8,242 nucleotides of DNA from Coriobacteriaceae bacterium (lineage in GTDB: Bacteria > Actinomycetota > Coriobacteriia > Anaerosomatales > SLCP01): NCBI GenBank assembly GCA_003563465.1, contig PWVH01000135.1, positions 1 through 8,242 of the forward strand, written 5' to 3'. The stretch's first letter is position 1. Each line of letters begins with the position of its first letter. Under the pieces are notes generated by a model. It was not told where the DNA came from. It was given only the letters and a program-made list of their open reading frames with translations, and ran no database searches. Of this stretch, positions 1-5,718 are shown piece after piece. A program made the translations under genes and the position numbers.

Positions 1-29
1 CGCTCCGAACAGCACCAGACCGCTCCGAA
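1..29. repeat. 9-bp direct repeat, 20-bp period
   Basis: The nonamer CGCTCCGAA occurs at 1-9 and again, identically, at 21-29, so the copies are exactly 20 bp apart (about two helical turns). It sits immediately left of the tRNA 3' fragment, on the side where an integrated element would lie. Integrase or excisionase binding sites are often short direct repeats near att cores, but two copies at a window edge are weak evidence and the repeat may continue out of view. Confidence 0.4.
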
Positions 30-31
30 AA

Positions 32-79
32 ACCCGTGGCCGAAAGGCCGTGCGGGTTCGATTCCCGCCCCGGGCACCA
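32..79 (+). tRNA. 3' fragment of a class II tRNA (tRNA-Leu-like), probable att site
   Basis: Visible parts, in order: a long variable arm GGCC-GAAA-GGCC (38-49); a T stem GCGGG/CCCGC (52-56 and 64-68) closing the loop TTCGATT (57-63); the 3' acceptor strand CCCGGGC (69-75); discriminator A (76); and encoded CCA (77-79). The long variable arm limits the identity to Leu, Ser, Tyr or Sec. The GT linker, A discriminator and acceptor sequence fit tRNA-Leu of high-GC bacteria best. Bases 32-36 (ACCCG) would be the 3' side of the anticodon stem, but 20-24 (CCGCT) does not pair with them and no credible anticodon loop lies between. The 5' half therefore appears to be absent or replaced. This matches the displaced 3' end left when an element integrates into a tRNA gene; a decayed pseudo-tRNA is the alternative. 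Confidence 0.75.
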
Positions 80-114
80 CGGCTCATCCCGCACCCTCGC
101 GAGCCGCTGCCGCC

Positions 115-873
115 CTACTCGCAGCCCTCAGGGCCGACGTGCCGGTGCCACTGCGCGACCAGGGAATGTGGCACCTCCAGACCGTGAGCCTCCATGAGCT
201 CCTTGTCCGACATCACGACAGCAGCTTCCCCATCCGCCTGAACGCGTCCTTCGTCAAGGAAGAGAACACGGCCGCAAGTCTCCAGCACGAACTCCAGGTC
301 GTGCGAAGCCACCAGAATCGTGTGGCCTTCCATGTCGTTCAGCATCCCGATGAGCCGTCTCCGGTATCGCATATCCAAGTCGGAGGTCGGCTCGTCGAGT
401 ATGAGCAGCCGGGGCATCATCGCGAGTATGCCGGTGATGGCTACGAGTCTTTGCTCCCCACTGGACAGCTCGTGCGGCGTGCGGTCGAGCAGTGCCGTGA
501 TTCCGGTTGCTGAGGCCACGGAGTTCACCCGGTCGCGCACCTCGTCCTCGGAAAGGCCGGTGTTCTGGGGGCCGAAAGCGATATCCTCGCGAACCGTCGG
601 GCATATCAGCTGGTCGTTGGTGTGATGGAAGACCATGCCGACTTCGGGCTGGAAGCTTCCGGGTTCAACGGGCCTCCCGAACACCTCCAACGTCCCGGCG
701 GCGGGCGCGATCACGCCGCAGATCAGCATGAACAGCGTCGTCTTACCGGCCCCGTTGGGTCCGATGATGCCCACCCTCTCGGCGGAGTTCACGCTGAAGC
801 TCACATCATCGAGAGCCTGACGCTCTTCGGCGTACCCGAAGCTCACTCCGCTGGCTCTCAAGGTCTTCGTCAC
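115..873 (-). CDS. cbiO: ECF-type nickel/cobalt transporter ATP-binding protein (CbiO/NikO)
   Basis: This is the cytoplasmic ATPase that powers the metal importer by binding the coupling helices of CbiQ. The 252-residue product is full length for the family. It has Walker A GPNGAGKT (38-45), the CbiO-style Q-loop region with DQLICPTV (87-94), signature LSSGEQR (136-142), Walker B LLILDE (156-161), D-loop SDLD (164-167) and switch His191. The usual Q-loop glutamine position is occupied by His83 (VFHH instead of VFQN or similar). The GTG at 873 is chosen because GAGGAG lies 7 nt upstream; an open frame runs to a GTG at 936 but has no good ribosome binding site there. It is last in the transporter operon, 87 bp after cbiQ, a longer gap than the overlaps upstream. 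One ATPase gene suggests a CbiO homodimer. Metal identity is inferred from neighbours. Confidence 0.93.
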   Translation of the reverse strand: MTKTLRASGVSFGYAEERQALDDVSFSVNSAERVGIIGPNGAGKTTLFMLICGVIAPAAGTLEVFGRPVEPGSFQPEVGMVFHHTNDQLICPTVREDIAFGPQNTGLSEDEVRDRVNSVASATGITALLDRTPHELSSGEQRLVAITGILAMMPRLLILDEPTSDLDMRYRRRLIGMLNDMEGHTILVASHDLEFVLETCGRVLFLDEGRVQADGEAAVVMSDKELMEAHGLEVPHSLVAQWHRHVGPEGCE

Positions 874-880
874 TGCACAT

Positions 881-906
881 CTCCTCGTCCGGGACGCGTA
901 TCCCGG
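881..906 (-). promoter_or_regulatory. Hairpin and Shine-Dalgarno preceding cbiO
   Basis: On the minus strand a perfect 6-bp stem CCGGGA/TCCCGG with a 6-nt loop (889-906) ends two bases before the GAGGAG ribosome binding site (881-886). The site lies 7 nt ahead of the GTG at 873 and decides that start. The hairpin sits in the only sizeable gap inside the transporter operon. It could modulate cbiO translation or stabilise a processed end. No T-tract follows, so it is not a typical intrinsic terminator. Confidence 0.45.
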
Positions 907-960
907 GGCGCTTCGAACCTCTGAATCTGAACCCACCGAAGGATAGACTCTCTAGACCCT

Positions 961-1719
961 TTAGAGGAAGAACGTCTGGGTCACGACGAAACCACCAGCG
1001 AGTGTGACACAGACGGCAAGCGCGGCGAAATCGCGAAGGCCCGGCGCCGGACGCGAAACGTCGATCCGAGAGTTGCCGTAGCCGCGCAGAGTCATCGCAG
1101 CGAGCACTCTTTCCGCCTGCCAGTGGCTCCTCACCAGCAGCGAGCCCACGATGTATGCCGTCGTCCTGATCGAACTCAGCGACCCGAGCCTTGCTCTGCG
1201 CAATCGGGCTGCGACGCGCGCGCGATGCAAGTCATCTGCAAGCTGAAAGATGTAGCGGTACGTGAAGAGCAGCATATCCCCGAGGAGATCGGGCATACCG
1301 AGCGAACCCATCGCCCTGACGAGAGTAGGCATGGGAGTACTCGCCAAGAGCACGGTGGCGACGGTGATGATGCTGAAGAACCTTGCTGCTATCGAAAGCA
1401 GTCCCAGCGTCCCCTCCAGCCTCAGGGCAACCGGACCGGCCTGGGCAAGAACCGTCTCGCCGGCACTTAACGGCAGAACCACCGCCATGGCTAGCAAGAA
1501 GATGCCGGGTACTTTAAGGCGCGAGATGAGGTAGGACGCGGGTAACGCGGACAGACGATAGACTGCGAGCGCCGTGATTATCATCAGCGGGAGCAGGCGA
1601 AGGTCGTTGATGGTGGCGAAGGCGAACACCAGGCAAAGCAGACCTAGGAGCTTCAGACGCGTCTCCCACTCGCTCAGCGAATTGCCGCTCGGTGTTGCGA
1701 TGGCGGCCTTAACAAGCAT
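961..1719 (-). CDS. cbiQ: ECF transporter transmembrane protein (CbiQ/NikQ)
   Basis: This is the T component of the ECF importer, an integral membrane protein linking the ATPase to the substrate-binding subunit. The 252-residue product has hydrophobic segments at about 22-55, 68-88, 104-126 and 185-197, and a last one at about 230-250. The cytoplasmic region near 160-215 carries two Arg-containing coupling motifs, AARLRRARL (170-178) and MTLRGYG (209-215), characteristic of CbiQ coupling helices that contact the ATPase. The ATG at 1719 overlaps the upstream cbiM stop (TGATG), indicating translational coupling, and AAGGAG lies 8 nt before it inside cbiM. Length and layout are normal for the family. 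Confidence 0.92.
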   Translation of the reverse strand: MLVKAAIATPSGNSLSEWETRLKLLGLLCLVFAFATINDLRLLPLMIITALAVYRLSALPASYLISRLKVPGIFLLAMAVVLPLSAGETVLAQAGPVALRLEGTLGLLSIAARFFSIITVATVLLASTPMPTLVRAMGSLGMPDLLGDMLLFTYRYIFQLADDLHRARVAARLRRARLGSLSSIRTTAYIVGSLLVRSHWQAERVLAAMTLRGYGNSRIDVSRPAPGLRDFAALAVCVTLAGGFVVTQTFFL

Positions 1720-2366
1720 CAGAGGCTCTCCTTCAGAAGACTCGGCTGCACTCGCAGCAAGAATAGAACGACCGTGGCGGTGAACACCCCTTCTATCCCC
1801 GCTAGAGGAAGGTGGGCCACGAACAGTCCTGTCACCGCCGCCCGTTCGACACTCGCGTCGAGATAAGCCGGGACGGTGGAGACCAGTAGCACAGCGGCCG
1901 AAAAGGCACCTATTGCCACAGCCATGAAACCCGCTACGAATCCCAGTACGGCGTTGGGCAGCGGCCTGGTTTCACCAAGCATGTTTCTAAGACGGAAGAC
2001 GCCGTAGGAAAGCAGTGCCGGAATACCCATAAGACAGGCGTTCACGCCCAGCATCGTCAGTCCGCCATGCTGGAACATGACAGCTTGAAAGAACAGCCCG
2101 ACGAGTATCGCCGGGAAGGCATACCACCCCAACACCACCCCCATCAACCCTGACAGGACCAGATGCACGCTCGTGGGCGGTAGCGGGATGTGGACGAGCG
2201 AAGCCATGAAGAACACCGCTGTCAGCAGCGAAGCCTTCGGTATGCCTTCCCGAGGATCGACATGCTTGCGCTCGATCTGACGCAACGAGATCGCCGTCAT
2301 ACCCGCGGCGAGTGCGTATCCGCCTGCTGCGACCGATACCGGAACGATTCCGTCAGGGATGTGCAT
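1719..2366 (-). CDS. cbiM: ECF transporter substrate-binding membrane protein (CbiM/NikM)
   Basis: This is the S component that binds Ni2+ or Co2+ in the membrane. The 215-residue protein begins with the diagnostic MHIPDG. In this family the amino terminus and His2 coordinate the metal together with a further histidine. Candidate ligands here are His59 and His68 in the conserved stretch VHIPLPPTSVHLV, and QHGGLTMLG (99-107) is also typical. Several hydrophobic helices span the rest. The ATG at 2366 overlaps the stop of the preceding NikL-like gene as TGATG, and its own stop overlaps cbiQ in the same way, so three genes are tightly coupled. The initiator cannot be moved, because the metal site requires His at position 2. 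Nickel is favoured over cobalt because the partner is NikL-like and no CbiN is seen, but the sequence alone does not settle this. Confidence 0.93.
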   Translation of the reverse strand: MHIPDGIVPVSVAAGGYALAAGMTAISLRQIERKHVDPREGIPKASLLTAVFFMASLVHIPLPPTSVHLVLSGLMGVVLGWYAFPAILVGLFFQAVMFQHGGLTMLGVNACLMGIPALLSYGVFRLRNMLGETRPLPNAVLGFVAGFMAVAIGAFSAAVLLVSTVPAYLDASVERAAVTGLFVAHLPLAGIEGVFTATVVLFLLRVQPSLLKESL

Positions 2367-2818
2367 CAGGCCGCCTTCCGGCGAAAGTAGAGGGCCGTGC
2401 CGATGAAGCCCCAGACGGCGGCCAGGACCATGACCGCCTTCTGCAGCGTGGTAAACCCGGTCCCTCTGGCCTCGGCCACGCCTGTGTCCTCAACCTCTAT
2501 CCTGATGATCCCGCCGTGGCCAGCCTGACGGACCCGGACCTCCCAGAGTCCTGGAAGGGTGTAGTCGGGAACGAAGAAGAACCTGCCTTCGCTGTCGGTG
2601 AACCCTGTCAGCCAGGGCTCGGCCGGCTCACCAGGTGCGAACACCGAAACCTGTCCTTCAGCGAGCGGCTCGCCGCCTTCGAAGGCCGCGACAACCTCGA
2701 TCCCGTCTCGTGGCGCGATGGTCAGGTCGACCCCATGAGCGATGGCGGTCTCCACAGTCATGGCCATCGAGACGAGCAGTCCAGTCACCGTCAGCACAGA
2801 GAACCGTATGGTGTTCAT
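2366..2818 (-). CDS. Periplasmic membrane-anchored NikL-like component of metal ECF transporter
   Basis: The 150-residue product has an N-terminal signal peptide (hydrophobic about 6-22, likely cleavage after TAIA, residue 27). A small beta-rich domain follows (about 30-110) resembling carboxypeptidase-regulatory-like or DUF4198-type folds, with GFTDSEGRF (72-80) and GLWEVRV (90-96). It then has a GHGG motif (100-103) and one C-terminal membrane helix (about 126-145) ending in RRKAA. Cleavage would expose His28 as mature residue 1, and His101 offers a second possible ligand. This architecture matches the accessory NikL-type proteins described for Ni ECF systems, in the place where CbiN stands in cobalt systems. 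The ATG at 2818 is chosen because the signal peptide begins there; a GTG at 2845 would add nine residues and neither has a strong Shine-Dalgarno. The exact family is an inference. Confidence 0.78.
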   Translation of the reverse strand: MNTIRFSVLTVTGLLVSMAMTVETAIAHGVDLTIAPRDGIEVVAAFEGGEPLAEGQVSVFAPGEPAEPWLTGFTDSEGRFFFVPDYTLPGLWEVRVRQAGHGGIIRIEVEDTGVAEARGTGFTTLQKAVMVLAAVWGFIGTALYFRRKAA

Positions 2819-2843
2819 CGTGGGACCGATCTGATTCGAGGGC

Positions 2844-2873
2844 ACCCGGGAGCAGTCACGACCACGCCCGGGT
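2844..2873. promoter_or_regulatory. Inverted repeat ACCCGGG-N16-CCCGGGT, possible operator
   Basis: ACCCGGG (2844-2850) and CCCGGGT (2867-2873) form perfect 7-bp inverted arms separated by 16 bp, in the 70-bp gap between the lipoprotein gene and the NikL-like gene. A two-armed site with 16-bp spacing recalls the layout of NikR operators, though the bases differ from the known GTATGA/TCATAC arms. It could instead form a hairpin after the lipoprotein stop, but no T-tract follows. Function is not established. Confidence 0.35.
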
Positions 2874-2888
2874 ACCCGAAGTTGCGAT

Positions 2889-3740
2889 CTAGCTCAAGGG
2901 CTTTGCGAGGCAGTGTCCTTCACCCACGTGTCCGAAGTGAACGAGGATGTCTTCGAGCTTGGCGTAGTCTTCCGCGCTGAGCAAGTCCTCGAGATCTCCG
3001 AGGCTCACATCGAGCGAGCCGCCCACTGCTGCCGCAGCCAACGGGTCGAAACCTAGGGCGGCGACGTTCAGGTCGTCATCGGGGTCTTTGTCTGCTCTGC
3101 CGAAGAAGTGGTCGACGTGGAAGGTCATCTCTATCTCTGCTTCTCCGCCCCCTTCGAGGATGCCCTTGCGGACATCACCGACGTACTCGCCGCCCTGGTA
3201 GGCGATTTCCCGGTCGAAACGCAGCGTGAAATCGACGACTTCTCCGTCCTTCTCAGCGGTGCCGACGAACATAATCGCGTATCCTTCAGAGGGTCCTGAA
3301 TCGGCGCGAAGCATACTCCACGATGTCGCGTTGTAGTGCCCTGCAACCGCCCCATCGACCTCGCCCACGATCGCGGGATCCGAGTCGGAATCCGCCAGGT
3401 CGATCGTGTGTACGCCCGGCAGCTCGACCTTGTGCTCATATTCCAGGTCCCAACCGTCGTCGGTGTCGTAGGGTGGGTCGGTCTGGTATGTCGTGATATC
3501 GCCGAGAGTTACGTAAAGGTGCTCGAAAGTGATGTCCCACCCGTCTTTAGAGCTGGTGCCATCGCGAGCGTGTTCCTCGCCGTCGGCAACGAAGACTAGC
3601 GTCCCTTCGCCGACCTCTTCACTCACGGGGGCTTCGACCTCTTCGTCGACAGGCTCTTCCGGAGCGCATCCGGCGATCGCGACACTCGCAAGCAGCGCTA
3701 ACACCACAAGCGCAACGGCCCAACGTACCTCTTTCCGCAT
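2889..3740 (-). CDS. Uncharacterised lipoprotein with His/Cys-rich C-terminus, in the metal-transport operon
   Basis: I do not recognise a named family. The 283-residue product has a type II signal peptide with lipobox IAGC (22-25), predicting an outward-facing protein lipid-anchored at Cys25, followed by an acidic, Pro-containing linker (26-46). The folded part is rich in Asp, Glu and aromatics and carries FEHLYVTLGD (72-81), HVDHFFG (208-214), an acidic DPDDDLN (219-225) and a terminal cluster with His268, His271, His276 and Cys277. The histidines and acidic patches suggest metal or heme binding, but this is inferred. It is the first gene of the transporter cluster, 70 bp before the NikL-like gene, so a role in metal capture or delivery to the ECF importer is the best guess. 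The ATG at 3740 has AAGGAGG 7 nt upstream; a GTG just before it is too close. Confidence 0.85.
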   Translation of the reverse strand: MRKEVRWAVALVVLALLASVAIAGCAPEEPVDEEVEAPVSEEVGEGTLVFVADGEEHARDGTSSKDGWDITFEHLYVTLGDITTYQTDPPYDTDDGWDLEYEHKVELPGVHTIDLADSDSDPAIVGEVDGAVAGHYNATSWSMLRADSGPSEGYAIMFVGTAEKDGEVVDFTLRFDREIAYQGGEYVGDVRKGILEGGGEAEIEMTFHVDHFFGRADKDPDDDLNVAALGFDPLAAAAVGGSLDVSLGDLEDLLSAEDYAKLEDILVHFGHVGEGHCLAKPLS

Positions 3741-3747
3741 CACGCGA

Positions 3748-3754
3748 CCTCCTT
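3748..3754 (-). promoter_or_regulatory. Shine-Dalgarno deciding the lipoprotein start
   Basis: AAGGAGG on the minus strand lies 7 nt before the ATG at 3740 and only 4 nt before the adjacent in-frame GTG at 3743. Normal spacing supports the ATG. Confidence 0.8.
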
Positions 3755-3768
3755 CTTAGCAAACTCCA

Positions 3769-3789
3769 CACTATTAGGCATTCTTAGTG
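3769..3789. promoter_or_regulatory. Imperfect palindrome CACTA-N11-TAGTG upstream of the lipoprotein gene
   Basis: A 21-bp element with 5-bp inverted arms CACTA and TAGTG stands about 29 bp upstream of the lipoprotein start, in the 141-bp region that should hold the promoter of the metal-transport operon. The local sequence is noticeably more AT-rich than its surroundings. It could be a repressor site for a metal-responsive regulator. No convincing -35/-10 pair with standard spacing could be fixed, and short palindromes of this quality occur by chance. Confidence 0.3.
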
Positions 3790-3881
3790 CCACGAATGTG
3801 CGCTCTATGTTACCACAAGCAAGAAGCCGACACCGTTCATAGGTGGATGAGAGGGAGGTATCGACGCGGAAATCAGCGTGA

Positions 3882-4652
3882 TCAGATCTCGCGACCGGCC
3901 CCACGACGAGCGCAGTTGCGCGGGTGTTCCCCGATGAAGCGCACGGCCTCGTCGACGGAATCGGTCACGAATATCCGCTCGATGTCTGCTGGGTCGATGG
4001 TTCCTTCGGCAACTAGCTTCGCCTCGAAGAAGTGGATGAGCGGCTCCCAGAACTCGGACCCCAGAGCTACCACCGGGAAGTCGTCGATCTTGCCGGTCTG
4101 CATGAGCGTGAGTGTCTCGAATAGCTCGTCTAGGGTCCCGTACCCTCCCGGCATGATGACGAAGGCGCACGAGTACTTCACGAGCATCACCTTGCGCACG
4201 AAGAAGTGCTCGAACTGGATCATCCGATCCACGTAAGGGTTGGCGACCTGCTCGTCTCGCAGGCGGATGTCCGCGCCAATCGACAGCCCGCCAGCCTCTC
4301 TTGCTCCTCGGTTGGCGGCCTCCATGATGCCCGGGCCTGCACCCGTCATGACCGCGAATCCCTCAGCGGCAAGAGCCGAACCGAGCCTCCTGGCAAGATC
4401 GTAGTAAGGATGCCCCTCGCCAAACCTCGCCGATCCGAACACCGTGACGGTCGGCTCCTCGATAGAGAGGAACTCGAACCCGCGCAGAAACTCCAGGAAG
4501 AAGCGTACCGCGCTCTCCACGTTGTCGGCGTGCTGGCGCTTCCCGCTCAAGAACTCGGACTCGGCGCCTTGCAGCTGCTCGAGAAGCGACGGCTTTTCGA
4601 GAGATCGGCTTAACTGCAGGTCGGGCGATTCGGGGTCCTTTTCGGTGGTCAA
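3882..4652 (-). CDS. LOG family (TIGR00730-like) nucleotide 5'-monophosphate phosphoribohydrolase
   Basis: LOG-family Rossmann-fold proteins, formerly misnamed lysine decarboxylases, hydrolyse the N-glycosidic bond of nucleoside 5'-monophosphates (cytokinin ribotides or AMP-like substrates) in the cytosol. The 256-residue product shows VFGSARFGEG (71-80), TGAGPGIMEAANRG (103-116), FVRK (151-154) and the family hallmark PGGYGTLDE (168-176) followed by ETLTLMQTGK. An N-terminal extension of about 65 charged residues precedes the catalytic domain, as in the longer bacterial LOG subgroup. The start is TTG at 4652 with GAGGAG 8 nt upstream, overlapping the end of the coiled-coil gene; no ATG fits better. 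It lies 5 bp after that gene, so the two are probably co-transcribed. The physiological substrate cannot be read from the sequence. Confidence 0.9.
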   Translation of the reverse strand: MTTEKDPESPDLQLSRSLEKPSLLEQLQGAESEFLSGKRQHADNVESAVRFFLEFLRGFEFLSIEEPTVTVFGSARFGEGHPYYDLARRLGSALAAEGFAVMTGAGPGIMEAANRGAREAGGLSIGADIRLRDEQVANPYVDRMIQFEHFFVRKVMLVKYSCAFVIMPGGYGTLDELFETLTLMQTGKIDDFPVVALGSEFWEPLIHFFEAKLVAEGTIDPADIERIFVTDSVDEAVRFIGEHPRNCARRGAGREI

Positions 4653-4657
4653 CCGGC

Positions 4658-4939
4658 CTACTCCTCGATCCCGATGCGCTGCTTGAGCGCCTCCCAGGCG
4701 CCATCTACCGACTTGATGAGGTGTTCGATCTCCTCTTCGAGGTCTGCGCGCTCCTCGGACAACTTCCCGCGCAACTCGGCGATACGTTCGCGCAGTTCAG
4801 ATGCGGCCTTGTCCAGAACGATCGCGACATCGGCGCTCGACTCGCGCGCCTTCGCCTCAATCTGCTTCAATCTCGCTGCCCACTGATCGAGCTTAGCCTC
4901 AGCCTTGGCACGGTAGGCTTCGCGTTCGCTGTTGCTCAT
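4658..4939 (-). CDS. Small coiled-coil protein (sll1863-type stress-response-like)
   Basis: The 93-residue soluble protein is almost wholly charged helix, with runs of Glu, Lys, Arg and Ala and heptad-like hydrophobic spacing from about residue 8 to 85. There is no Cys, His, signal peptide or membrane segment. It resembles the small bacterial coiled-coil proteins annotated as sll1863-family stress response or apolipoprotein-like, an assignment made on composition and layout only. The ATG at 4939 has AAAGGAGG 7 nt upstream (4947-4954), so a longer open frame reaching 5029 is rejected. The stop lies 5 bp before the LOG-family TTG start, and the end of this gene abuts that gene's ribosome binding site, suggesting coupled expression. 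The biochemical role is unknown. Confidence 0.8.
   Translation of the reverse strand: MSNSEREAYRAKAEAKLDQWAARLKQIEAKARESSADVAIVLDKAASELRERIAELRGKLSEERADLEEEIEHLIKSVDGAWEALKQRIGIEE
4661..4666 (-). promoter_or_regulatory. Shine-Dalgarno supporting the TTG start of the LOG-family gene
   Basis: GAGGAG on the minus strand lies 8 nt before the TTG at 4652 and within the last codons of the coiled-coil gene. It is the reason this rare start codon is accepted. Confidence 0.7.
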
Positions 4940-5073
4940 CGAAATGCCTCCTTTGCTGCCCGATATGCTTGGCCGCGGGTCTCCAGTGCCTCTTACGTGC
5001 TTTGTGTCCCCGTGACGCGCGACCGGCAAACAGCAGGCTGGTGAAGGGGCTTACCCGTCTCCCATCTCGACCG

Positions 5074-5670
5074 CTACCACTTCCCGTACTCCCCGCCGTG
5101 CTCGCGGTACTCCTTGCATTCGGCCCCGACGGAGTCGCGCAGGTTCAAGATCTTGCACGCCATCTCCAGGCAGCTTACCCACTGGAATCCTTCTTCGAGC
5201 ACCGTGCCGATGGCGAACGGTCCGTGTCCCCTGAGCAGCACGCACTTGTATTCCTGCAGGGCAGCAGACACCGTCTCGGCCACCTCGCTCGAGCCCGCCG
5301 TCCGCGGCAGGGAATAGACCGGCACCTTGTGAAGCAGGTAGCTCGCCTCCGAATCGATCGGCACGATCTCATCTTCGATCATCGACCGCAGAACCGAGTG
5401 CGGCGAGTGCGTATGCACGATTGCAAGCCCGTTGGTCTTGGCGTAGATAGCGCGGTGCACGACTATCTCCGTGGAAGCCAGCGCCACCTCGGAGTCATCG
5501 TGCTCGAGAGAGGTCTCGATGATGTCGCGCTCGGTGAGCCGACCGAGCATCGAGCCGCGCCTGGTGATGACGATCCGGTCACCGACGCGAACGCTCATGT
5601 TGCCCCCGTGGCTCGAGATCAGCCCGGAAAGAAGAATGTCGCGTCCGATCGCGCGGAATTCCTCGTACAT
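5074..5670 (-). CDS. Class II aldolase/adducin family protein (FucA/AraD-like)
   Basis: Zn-dependent aldolases of this family cleave ketose 1-phosphates to dihydroxyacetone phosphate and an aldehyde, or act as sugar-phosphate epimerases. The 198-residue protein has the substrate phosphate-binding SHGGNMSVR (20-28), candidate catalytic Glu68 in STEIVVHR (66-73), zinc ligands His86 and His88 in HTHSPH (86-91) and the third ligand His149 in LRGHGPFA (146-153). All expected active-site residues are present and the length suits FucA-type enzymes. The ATG at 5670 has GGAGGAG 5 nt upstream; a GTG at 5676 would overlap that site. It follows the AOR-family gene by 48 bp on the same strand. Possible roles include fuculose- or deoxyribulose-phosphate cleavage as in DHAP-shunt salvage pathways. 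The substrate cannot be assigned from sequence. Confidence 0.88.
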   Translation of the reverse strand: MYEEFRAIGRDILLSGLISSHGGNMSVRVGDRIVITRRGSMLGRLTERDIIETSLEHDDSEVALASTEIVVHRAIYAKTNGLAIVHTHSPHSVLRSMIEDEIVPIDSEASYLLHKVPVYSLPRTAGSSEVAETVSAALQEYKCVLLRGHGPFAIGTVLEEGFQWVSCLEMACKILNLRDSVGAECKEYREHGGEYGKW

Positions 5671-5675
5671 GATCA

Positions 5676-5682
5676 CTCCTCC
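5676..5682 (-). promoter_or_regulatory. Shine-Dalgarno deciding the aldolase start
   Basis: GGAGGAG on the minus strand is 5 nt before the ATG at 5670 and shares its last base with the alternative GTG at 5676, which excludes that GTG as the start. Confidence 0.75.
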
Positions 5683-5718
5683 ATGGCCTGAGACACCTAC
5701 AGCCCTACACGCTACACC

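Noticed and set aside
1..79. A complete tRNA running in from the window edge
   Set aside because: A CAGAC at 16-20 recalls a Leu D arm, but spacing to the variable arm is about 4 nt too short, and bases 20-24 do not pair with 32-36, so no anticodon arm can be drawn.
81..105. Intrinsic terminator after cbiO
   Set aside because: GGCTC/GAGCC gives only a 5-bp stem with a 15-nt loop and no T-tract on either strand.
874..936. Longer N-terminus for CbiO starting at a GTG at 936
   Set aside because: The added 21 residues do not look like ABC protein sequence, they would span the hairpin, and the GTG lacks a ribosome binding site, whereas the GTG at 873 has one.
2312..2980. Plus-strand open frame of 222 codons
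   Set aside because: It lies antisense to the start of cbiM, the NikL-like gene and the end of the lipoprotein gene, and its product is Arg/Pro/Gly-rich without family motifs; this is typical of shadow frames in high-GC DNA.
3741..3881. Cobalamin or NiCo riboswitch ahead of the metal-transport operon
   Set aside because: The region is only 141 bp, and no B12-box-like or NiCo-type conserved core could be found by eye on the minus strand.
4940..5073. Hidden small gene or terminator between the aldolase and coiled-coil genes
   Set aside because: No short frame with a ribosome binding site is seen apart from the coiled-coil start, and no stem followed by T residues is present; the gap probably holds a promoter that I could not define.
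4969..5691. Plus-strand open frame of 240 codons
   Set aside because: It is antisense to the aldolase, which has all its catalytic residues and a strong ribosome binding site; the plus-strand product shows no recognisable domain.
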